DNA from: an uncultured Bacilli bacterium | Lineage (GTDB): Bacteria > Bacillota_I > Bacilli_A > RF39 > UBA660 | DNA: 64,000 bases | Assembly: GCA_944359725.1 (NCBI GenBank) | Contig: CALVSY010000001.1 | Span: 1-64,000 of the forward strand | Direction: 5' to 3' | In this document: in pieces, positions 34,177 to 40,561 of the stretch | How the letters are laid out: every line of letters begins with the position of its first letter | Position numbering within the stretch: position 1 is the first letter of the stretch | The notes under the pieces: model-generated | What the model was told of the DNA's origin: nothing | The model's database searches: none | What the model saw: the letters and a program-made list of their open reading frames with translations, nothing else | Program-made: the position numbers and the translations under genes

Positions 34177-35358
34177 TTAATATGTACAAAAATTCCATCC
34201 ATTAATTTCTTTACATTGATGATTTCTTAAGTCATAAAGTAAGGTAGTACCTAAAAAATATGTAAAATCATTATCAACGTAATATTTCCCAAACTTATCA
34301 TAATCATCATTATTTGGAGTGGTTTCATATTTATCTTCCTCATTATCAACTTTATTATCATCAAATTTTACCAATAATTCCTCATCACTTTTATAAAAAT
34401 ACACTTCAATATCATCAGTTAAACTTTTTAAATAGTTAAATTTTGAAATCAAATCACTTATCAAATCTTCTTTAATGACCGTATCTTTTACATAAAATAT
34501 AAGTTGAAAATCTTCTTTTTTCAATGCAATATCAATAAATTTATTTATATTTTCATGAGTAATTTTTTTATTAAAATCATATTCTAAAACACTGTTAACA
34601 GTATATTCGCCCAAATCAGCAAATTCTATATTAATACCAGTAATAGAAGTAAAATAATCACCAATAATATAATGTATATCTTTAAGCTGTCTATTATCTG
34701 ATATAAATCCTTTTCTATCTATTACGGTAATTGTTTCATTATTTTGTTTAAACACAGCGATATACGGAATATTATAAGTAATAGGAAAAAAGCCCCTAGT
34801 ACTATAATCTTTCTCTACGTAATCAACACAATTTTTTTCTTTAAAATTAATGTCATATTTATCATTAATAAAACTTACCATTTTTTTAATTTCTTCTTTT
34901 TTAATTTCATTATATTTTTTTATTTCCTGTTGTTCTTTATATTTATAATAAGCGTAATCTACCGAACATAAGGATATTAATACAAATATTATTAATAAAA
35001 ACGGAAAAACAGTAAGTTTTAACCTTGTTTTAATATCTATTTCATCTCTTATAATGCCATTTTTCTTAAAACGCATAATTTCTAATATCTTTATTATTAT
35101 GCTTATAAATAAAATACCAAAATTAGCAATAAACAAAAATACAATTACAAAAAAGTTTCCCAAAATTTCAGATAAAGCTTCTTGATTGGAAAAAGTTTCC
35201 CAATAATTTGCTAGTAAGAAAAGACTTATTATTGAAGAAAAAATTAAAGTAAATAAAATAAGCCAATTCCTATTGTTTTTCGTTTTAACTGACTTTTTCA
35301 AATAAGATGTTTCTAATGCAAATAATATAATTAATAAAATTAATATAATACCTATCAT
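34177..35358 (-). CDS. Multi-pass membrane protein with soluble C-terminal domain, unknown
   Basis: 393 residues. About four membrane helices in the first 140 residues are followed by a charged helix (KEQQEIKKYNEIKKEEIKKM) and a soluble, beta-rich C-terminal domain with a few Cys. No motif recognised. SD AAAGGAG. It lies upstream of the XRE regulator pair on the same strand, 64 bp away, and may belong to the same signalling group. Confidence 0.65.
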   Translation of the reverse strand: MIGIILILLIILFALETSYLKKSVKTKNNRNWLILFTLIFSSIISLFLLANYWETFSNQEALSEILGNFFVIVFLFIANFGILFISIIIKILEIMRFKKNGIIRDEIDIKTRLKLTVFPFLLIIFVLISLCSVDYAYYKYKEQQEIKKYNEIKKEEIKKMVSFINDKYDINFKEKNCVDYVEKDYSTRGFFPITYNIPYIAVFKQNNETITVIDRKGFISDNRQLKDIHYIIGDYFTSITGINIEFADLGEYTVNSVLEYDFNKKITHENINKFIDIALKKEDFQLIFYVKDTVIKEDLISDLISKFNYLKSLTDDIEVYFYKSDEELLVKFDDNKVDNEEDKYETTPNNDDYDKFGKYYVDNDFTYFLGTTLLYDLRNHQCKEINGWNFCTY

Positions 35359-35499
35359 TAATACAGACTCCTTTATTATTTAATTATAACCTAATATAAT
35401 TTTATCACAAAGTTTAAAAAATACATATAACATACTAATTCAAAAATTAATAGGTCAAAAATAATTTAAAATTATATACCTTTCTCAATTATTTTTCTA

Positions 35500-35562
35500 T
35501 TAAATGTTAAGTTTATATTCATAATCGTAAATATACTTATTTAGCGGCTTATAAAAACTAAC
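35500..35562 (-). pseudogene. Remnant of a GNAT-like C-terminus
   Basis: Twenty-one codons ending in TAA encode SFYKPLNKYIYDYEYKLNI. Sixteen of these 19 residues equal the last residues of the Ogt-GNAT fusion 230 bp away (SFYKPLNKYINDYEYGLDI), and the DNA is also nearly identical. A stop lies one codon upstream. It is therefore a leftover of a duplicated or rearranged gene end. Confidence 0.75.
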
Positions 35563-35584
35563 TTAATAGCAACTTAAAAAAATA

Positions 35585-35612
35585 TTGACTTAAGTATTAA
35601 AAATGATATAAT
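35585..35612 (+). promoter_or_regulatory. Strong promoter without a protein gene
   Basis: TTGACT (35585-35590), 16-nt spacer, TATAAT (35607-35612). It drives the short unit 35620-35697. Confidence 0.6.
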
Positions 35613-35619
35613 AAAATTA

Positions 35620-35697
35620 CTTTAGATTGTTGCAGGTGTATAATACACTTGGTAGAAGTATTTCAAAAGGAAGATTTTAAATCTTCCTTTTGCTTTT
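35620..35697 (+). ncRNA. Short orphan transcript with tRNA-Gly-like start
   Basis: From a consensus promoter to a strong terminator there are only about 75 nt. The segment GCAGGTGTATAATACACTTG (35631-35650) followed by GGTAGAA resembles the 5' half of a Gly tRNA (compare 30710), but no anticodon arm, T-loop or CCA follows. It may be a truncated tRNA gene or a new small RNA. Confidence 0.45.
35664..35697 (+). terminator. Terminator of the orphan unit
   Basis: CAAAAGGAAGATTT (35664-35677) and its exact complement (35679-35692), followed by CTTTTT. The remaining parts of the 35359-35730 gap hold no further gene. Confidence 0.85.
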
Positions 35698-35730
35698 TAT
35701 CAATTATATCTGCCGAAGATTTTTTATCTA

Positions 35731-36756
35731 TTATATATCAAGGCCATATTCATAATCATTGATATACTTATTTAGTGGCTTATAAAAACTAGGCTCTTTT
35801 TTAATGTATTTAAACCCAAGCTTTTCTAATACTCTAATAGATTTTGTGTTTCCTTCAAAAACATGAGCAATAATTTTTTTATAACCTAATTTTTTTAGAT
35901 ATTTAACTATTTCTAAAGTTGCTTCCACAATATACCCATTACCCCAATACTTAGGATTAGTATTATAAGATATTTCTAATACATCATCTTCTTTTTCTTC
36001 TAATATAACGTTTGAGGTGCATGTATTATCACTTTTTAAAAACACGTACCAGTCAAACATTTTATTTTTCTTGCACTCCTCATAATACTTTATGGGATCA
36101 TTACCAACAAAATCTTTAGGCTCATTAAACTTAACTAATTTATTTACCCCACCGATATTAGTACATTTAGTTAAATCATATTCATAAACACTTTTAGAAG
36201 ATTTACTATTTCCTTTATCTATTATTAATCTTTTAGATTCTAACATTACCGTTTCATATTTATTTTTCTTTTCCAAATCAAGCAAATACTTCTTTCTTTT
36301 TAATCCCGCTGCATATCCCTTTAAAGTACCATTTTTTCCTATTACTCTATGACAAGGTATTAATATTAAAATAGGATTATGTGAAATAGCACTTGCAACA
36401 GCTCTTACTGATGATTTTTTATTTAACTTTTTTTCTATCTTCTTTAAAACATCAGTATATGTCCAAGTCTTACCATATGGTACTTTTAAAAGTACGTTCC
36501 ATACCGTTTTTTGAAAATCTGTACCTTTTGGTTTTAGCTGGATATTTTTAAAGTCTTTAAATTTACCATTAAAATAATCATCAAGCCATTTTTTAACTTT
36601 TATAAAAACATCCAAATCATCTCTTTCTTTAAGTTCTTCTTTTATATTATACATATAATATTTTTGATCTAAAAACCAAAGTCCAACCAAACTTTTACCA
36701 TCTGATGCTAAAAGAATTTTACCTATCTTACTTTCATAAAAAGTTTTATAAAGCAT
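35731..36756 (-). CDS. Fusion of Ogt-type DNA methyltransferase and GNAT acetyltransferase
   Basis: 341 residues. Residues 1-165 are O6-alkylguanine-DNA alkyltransferase: TDFQKTVWNVLLKVPYGKTW and the active-site IPCHRVIGKNG with acceptor Cys. Residues about 170-341 are a GNAT N-acetyltransferase (RimJ-like): YNTNPKYWGNGYIVEATLEI for acetyl-CoA binding and NTKSIRVLEKLGFKY. The first half repairs alkylated DNA directly; the target of the second half is unknown. The fusion is unusual and both halves look intact. SD TAGGTGAT. A copy of its last 19 codons lies at 35500-35562. Confidence 0.9.
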   Translation of the reverse strand: MLYKTFYESKIGKILLASDGKSLVGLWFLDQKYYMYNIKEELKERDDLDVFIKVKKWLDDYFNGKFKDFKNIQLKPKGTDFQKTVWNVLLKVPYGKTWTYTDVLKKIEKKLNKKSSVRAVASAISHNPILILIPCHRVIGKNGTLKGYAAGLKRKKYLLDLEKKNKYETVMLESKRLIIDKGNSKSSKSVYEYDLTKCTNIGGVNKLVKFNEPKDFVGNDPIKYYEECKKNKMFDWYVFLKSDNTCTSNVILEEKEDDVLEISYNTNPKYWGNGYIVEATLEIVKYLKKLGYKKIIAHVFEGNTKSIRVLEKLGFKYIKKEPSFYKPLNKYINDYEYGLDI

Positions 36757-36788
36757 GTTATCACCTATTTAATATTAACACATAAAAG

Positions 36789-36817
36789 CAAATAAAAAAA
36801 GCAGAACCTTAAGTTCC
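36789..36817 (-). terminator. Terminator after the PH-like gene
   Basis: GAACTTAAGGTTC self-pairs (36803-36817 region), followed on the minus strand by T7. Confidence 0.5.
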
Positions 36818-36822
36818 ACTTC

Positions 36823-37269
36823 TTACTTACTAGCATTATTTTTCATGTATTTTAATTTTTCATTTACCATGTATTTTGATAATGCATCTTCAATAGATGG
36901 TAAACTCTTTTTATCCAAACATCCTATGTAAAAATGCTCTTTTACAGTATCTATTTCAACTACACCATATAAGATGTTAGTTTTAATTTCAAAGTCATTT
37001 AACATATCTGGAGTTATAGAAGTATAATAATACCTACCTAAGTATCTTTTTCTACCTAAAAGCATTCTTTTGTTAGTAAAAACTACTACAGTCGTGAAAA
37101 AAGGTTGCATAAAATTAGAGTTTTTTTGACCTGCAAAACTATATAAAACAACTTCATCATCATTTAAGTGCTCTTCAACAACACTAGAATGCTTTTTTAC
37201 TCTCCAGGCAATGGTTGCTGGATACTTCCTTAAAAAATCTTTAACACTATTATAAACAACGCCTTTCAT
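36823..37269 (-). CDS. Bacterial PH-domain-like protein
   Basis: 148 residues with a compact beta-rich domain (VVLYSFAGQKN, TTVVVFTNKRMLLGRKR, YYTSITPDMLNDFEIK, GVVEIDTVKEHFYIG) and a C-terminal helix, the pattern of small bacterial PH-like (YokE/bPH) proteins. TNKRMLLG is the typical strand. No catalytic site. SD TAGGTGAA. It starts 2 nt after the thioredoxin-like gene and is co-transcribed with it. Confidence 0.7.
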   Translation of the reverse strand: MKGVVYNSVKDFLRKYPATIAWRVKKHSSVVEEHLNDDEVVLYSFAGQKNSNFMQPFFTTVVVFTNKRMLLGRKRYLGRYYYTSITPDMLNDFEIKTNILYGVVEIDTVKEHFYIGCLDKKSLPSIEDALSKYMVNEKLKYMKNNASK

Positions 37270-37271
37270 AA

Positions 37272-37865
37272 CTATTCACCTAGTCCGTTATCAGTAAAGA
37301 ACGTTTTAATAGCATCTAATTCAACATAACCATTATTTGCATCAACAACCTTACCATTTTGAACTATTAACGTAAGCGGTGTTCCCCATTCATTTTCACT
37401 TAGATAATCAAGTGATTCGTTAAACGTAGTCCAATCATCAGATGAGAATTTATCAGTATCAATATAGTTAATAGTAAGTCCTAAATCATCTTTAGCTTCA
37501 CTTAATATTGGAGCGAAAGCCTCACAATAAGAACATGTTGGTCTTGCAACTAAAATAATACTTTTTTCATCTTTTTTTATCAAGTCTAAATACTCATCTA
37601 AAGTAACTTCCTTAAAACCAGCATCTTCTAATGCAACGGTTTCATTTGAATTATTACTTTTACTATCATCTTTCTTAATATTTGATACACCAAATGCAAG
37701 AGCTATAACTAAAATAACTATTATTGCAATTGATGATATACCTAAAGCCTTCTTAACTAAAGGTTGTTCATGTTCATCTTTTACTTCAATTATAGTAGTA
37801 ATTATTGAACATATCATGGTTACTAATACCATAATTAAAATTACTATTAATAAAAATATTTCCAT
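37272..37865 (-). CDS. Membrane-anchored thioredoxin-like protein
   Basis: 197 residues. Two N-terminal membrane helices (about 3-25 and 45-64) and a Ser/Asn-rich linker precede a thioredoxin-like domain with CSYC in ARPTCSYCEAFAP and the cis-Pro segment WGTPLTLIV. A membrane-bound thiol-disulfide or glutaredoxin-like role is likely; the side of the membrane depends on topology. It is similar in build to the thioredoxin lipoprotein at 16156-16575. SD AGGAGGAAT. Confidence 0.8.
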   Translation of the reverse strand: MEIFLLIVILIMVLVTMICSIITTIIEVKDEHEQPLVKKALGISSIAIIVILVIALAFGVSNIKKDDSKSNNSNETVALEDAGFKEVTLDEYLDLIKKDEKSIILVARPTCSYCEAFAPILSEAKDDLGLTINYIDTDKFSSDDWTTFNESLDYLSENEWGTPLTLIVQNGKVVDANNGYVELDAIKTFFTDNGLGE

Positions 37866-37897
37866 ACAAATTCCTCCTATAAATTTAATTATACTAC

Positions 37898-37927
37898 AAA
37901 AAAAGAAGAATTCAAAATATTAATTCT
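37898..37927 (-). terminator. Terminator after prs
   Basis: AGAATT / AATTCT stem extended by CTT/AAG pairs, T-run on the minus strand; overlaps the prs stop. Confidence 0.6.
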
Positions 37928-39027
37928 CCTTTCTTCTTTTTATCTAACATATTAAGTATTTTTTGCTTTCCATTTTTAAGTTCTGAAATAGATCCACTTG
38001 TATTTAACGTATATATTATATCTGATGCATAAGGTGCACAATCAACCTTTTTATACCATGGCATTTTTTCAAGTTCTGGATCAACATAAGTTAAGTTTGT
38101 TGAATATAAACTATCAAATAAACCTTGTTTATACGCATCATTAAATTTTTCTAATCCTTCTGTAAACATAGAAAACGTTGCTATTAAATATACTTTATTT
38201 GCCCCTCTTTGTTTAATATCATTTGCAACATCAAGCATACTACCACCGGATGCAATCATGTCATCTACTACAATTGCAGTTTTATCTTTTAAACTTTTTC
38301 CTAAATACTCATGTGCAACAATAGGATTTTTTCCGTTTTCAACAACGCTTAAATCTCTTCTTTTATGAAATAAACCAACGTCGGATTGAAACATGTTAGC
38401 ATAATATCTTGCTCTATCCATTGCTCCAGTATCTGGGCTTATAAATATTACGTCATTTGCATCAAAATCTTCATTTTTAATAAATTGTTTTAAAATTGTA
38501 TTAGTAGGATAAAAATTTTCAAATGACATACTAGTTGGAATGGAATTTTGTATGTTTGGATCATGTACGTCAAAAGTCACAATGGTTTTAACGCCTAAAT
38601 TTTGTAATTCTTGCAAAGCTAAAGCACAATCAAGTGACTCTCTTCCTTTTCTTCTATGTTGTCTTGATTCATAAAGAAGTGGCATAACAACTGTCATTCT
38701 CTCGGCTTGTCCTCTTACTGCCGATATGACTCTTTTAATATCTTGAAAATGATCATCTGGACTTTTATGATTATAATATCCATACATTTTATAAGTTTCA
38801 CTATGATTCCCTATATCTGATATTATGTATAAATCCTTATCTCTTACACTACTATTAAGCATAGCCTTTCCTTCACCATTACTAAACCTTACTTCATCAA
38901 CCGGAATTATAAAAGACCTATGTTCTTGTTTTCTTCTTTCTTTTATTCTTTCTTCAATTTCCTTTCCAAATTCCTTTGCATTATTCATTACGATAAGACC
39001 TAATTCATCTTCATATTTATTACTCAT
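37912..39027 (-). CDS. prs: Ribose-phosphate pyrophosphokinase
   Basis: 371 residues, somewhat longer than the usual 315. Conserved parts are VMPLLYESRQHRRKGRESLD, FDVHDPNIQN, ISPDTGAMDRARYYAN and the PRPP-binding loop VVDDMIASGGSM. It makes PRPP from ribose 5-phosphate and ATP for nucleotide, His and NAD synthesis. SD GGAGGG is right next to the terminator-like hairpin at 39046-39075. A leader ORF and promoter precede that hairpin, so expression may be attenuated. Confidence 0.95.
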   Translation of the reverse strand: MSNKYEDELGLIVMNNAKEFGKEIEERIKERRKQEHRSFIIPVDEVRFSNGEGKAMLNSSVRDKDLYIISDIGNHSETYKMYGYYNHKSPDDHFQDIKRVISAVRGQAERMTVVMPLLYESRQHRRKGRESLDCALALQELQNLGVKTIVTFDVHDPNIQNSIPTSMSFENFYPTNTILKQFIKNEDFDANDVIFISPDTGAMDRARYYANMFQSDVGLFHKRRDLSVVENGKNPIVAHEYLGKSLKDKTAIVVDDMIASGGSMLDVANDIKQRGANKVYLIATFSMFTEGLEKFNDAYKQGLFDSLYSTNLTYVDPELEKMPWYKKVDCAPYASDIIYTLNTSGSISELKNGKQKILNMLDKKKKGELIF

Positions 39028-39045
39028 AAACCCTCCATAAAATAT

Positions 39046-39075
39046 AAAAAACTAGCACAAAAAAGTGTTAGTTTT
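39046..39075 (-). terminator. Hairpin with T-run between leader ORF and prs
   Basis: AAAACTAGCAC / GTGTTAGTTTT (one mismatch), followed on the minus strand by TTTTTTATATTTT. It sits between the leader peptide stop and the prs SD. Confidence 0.6.
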
Positions 39076-39153
39076 CTAAACAAAATTATATAAAGAAGCA
39101 AAAAATACTAATAAACAATTATATGAATTTTTAATCAATACTTTATTTATCAT
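39076..39153 (-). CDS. 25-residue leader peptide or small protein upstream of prs
   Basis: ATG at 39153 with SD AGAGGT 6 nt upstream. It encodes MINKVLIKNSYNCLLVFFAS followed by LYNFV and a TAG. It begins about 15 nt after a good promoter and ends directly at the terminator-like hairpin. The peptide is hydrophobic and could be a real small membrane protein. The order promoter - short ORF - terminator - prs SD also fits transcription attenuation. No run of regulatory codons is obvious. Confidence 0.5.
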   Translation of the reverse strand: MINKVLIKNSYNCLLVFFASLYNFV

Positions 39154-39174
39154 ACTTATACCTCTTACACTTTA

Positions 39175-39203
39175 ATTATAGCAGATAATTTAAAAGTTGT
39201 TAA
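39175..39203 (-). promoter_or_regulatory. Promoter for the leader ORF and prs
   Basis: TTAACA (39198-39203), exactly 17 nt, TATAAT (39175-39180) on the minus strand. The -35 overlaps the queH stop codon. Confidence 0.7.
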
Positions 39204-39772
39204 CCTAAATTCCATTTTTTATTAATTTCTTTATTTTTATTTATTAATTTTTCATATCTTTCTTCCTCACTAAATACGCATCCGCAGTATTTTTGCATGT
39301 ATAAACCAAGGCATCTTGCTTTATTTTGTCCTTCTCTAAAACCAGGTCTAAAATCCCTATATAAAAACTTAATACCATATTTTTTAGATAACATATCACC
39401 TGTTTTTTTTAAAAGCTCATGATTTTGATACGGGCTTATTAAAAGGGTTGTTGAAAACGCATCAAAGCCATGCTCTTTAGCGTACTTTGCAGCTTTCTCT
39501 AACCTACATAAATAACAGTACCCACATCTATTATCTAATTTATCTACCACGTTTTTACAAAAGTCTTTTAAACCGTAATAATCATCTATAACTAAAGGAA
39601 TACCAATGGATTCATCATACTTTTTTAAGCATTCTAATCTTGCTTCATATTCCTTATAAGGATGTATGTTAGGATTATACCAAAAGCTTGTTATATCAAT
39701 ATTTTCTTTTTTTAATTCATCAACACAGTACACACTACATGGCGCACAACACGTATGTAATAATAACTTCAT
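39200..39772 (-). CDS. queH: Epoxyqueuosine reductase QueH
   Basis: 190 residues. N-terminal HTCCAPCSVY, then FWYNPNIHPYKEYEARLEC, CGYCYLCRLEKAA and FSTTLLISPYQNHELL, all typical of QueH (DUF208), which catalyses the last step of queuosine formation in tRNA. The Cys pairs CC, CxxC and the later CGC bind the metal centres. It directly follows fic with no gap, and its end contains the prs promoter. Confidence 0.95.
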   Translation of the reverse strand: MKLLLHTCCAPCSVYCVDELKKENIDITSFWYNPNIHPYKEYEARLECLKKYDESIGIPLVIDDYYGLKDFCKNVVDKLDNRCGYCYLCRLEKAAKYAKEHGFDAFSTTLLISPYQNHELLKKTGDMLSKKYGIKFLYRDFRPGFREGQNKARCLGLYMQKYCGCVFSEEERYEKLINKNKEINKKWNLG

Positions 39773-40507
39773 TTATATTCCCCTTATCCTTTTATACTCT
39801 TCTTCTTGCTCTTTAGTCATTTTATTGCTTTCTATTAAACCTTCATCATCCATCTTACGATATAAAGCCACCATTGTTTCAAGCTCTTGTTTAGATAGCG
39901 CTTCAAATAATTTTGCTAATCCCTTATAATCAAAGTTTTCAATATAATCACAATATTCTTTTTTTCTTTCTTTAGTAATTACACAAGGCGCTAAATTATG
40001 CTTACACATATTATACGCAAGAATTATTCTAGCCGTTCTACCGTTTGCATCTTCAAAGGGATGAATATGTAATAATCTAATATGAAATAATGCTTCTATT
40101 TCGAATAATGAATATTCATTATTACAATTATCTATTTGATAATTGTAATCGTCAATCAAATACCATAAGTCGTTTCTTATCATTTGAGGTTTTGTTCTTT
40201 CAACTTTAGATCCTTTAACCATTGCATCTGTCGTTCTAAAATTATTTATTTCTCCACCACTTACTAATTCTGCTATCTTGCAAAGTAAGTTAGTAAACTC
40301 AAAATGACTTAATTTATCACTATGTTTAGTTTCAAAAATATAGTTAATTGCATTTAGCTGATTAAATATTTTAATAGACTGCGTAGGACTTGCTAAATCA
40401 CCATTCATTTCCCCTTCTAATTCTAGGCTACCATATGCCAGTCTATATTTTAGCATCTCAAAATAATTCTGTTTAAAAGTACTATTTGTACCTAGTTCTA
40501 AAAACAT
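39773..40507 (-). CDS. Fic-family protein
   Basis: About 244 residues. The Fic core motif HPFEDANGRTAR is intact (HPFx(D/E)xNGRxxR), so AMP-transfer activity is possible. The N-terminal half (DLASPTQSIKIFNQLNAINY) resembles Fic/DOC proteins with an N-terminal helical domain. No clear inhibitory (S/T)xxxE(G/N) helix is identified with confidence. The start is at the ATG after SD AGAGGTGAT; 11 upstream in-frame codons lack an SD. It is immediately followed by queH. Target unknown. Confidence 0.88.
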   Translation of the reverse strand: MFLELGTNSTFKQNYFEMLKYRLAYGSLELEGEMNGDLASPTQSIKIFNQLNAINYIFETKHSDKLSHFEFTNLLCKIAELVSGGEINNFRTTDAMVKGSKVERTKPQMIRNDLWYLIDDYNYQIDNCNNEYSLFEIEALFHIRLLHIHPFEDANGRTARIILAYNMCKHNLAPCVITKERKKEYCDYIENFDYKGLAKLFEALSKQELETMVALYRKMDDEGLIESNKMTKEQEEEYKRIRGI

Positions 40508-40561
40508 TTTAGCATCACCTCTTTTGAGATATGCTATCATTTTTTTGCTATTTAGTCAAAT

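Noticed and set aside
35631-35660. Complete tRNA-Gly gene
   Set aside because: Only the 5' part resembles a tRNA; no anticodon stem-loop, T-loop or CCA end is found before the terminator.
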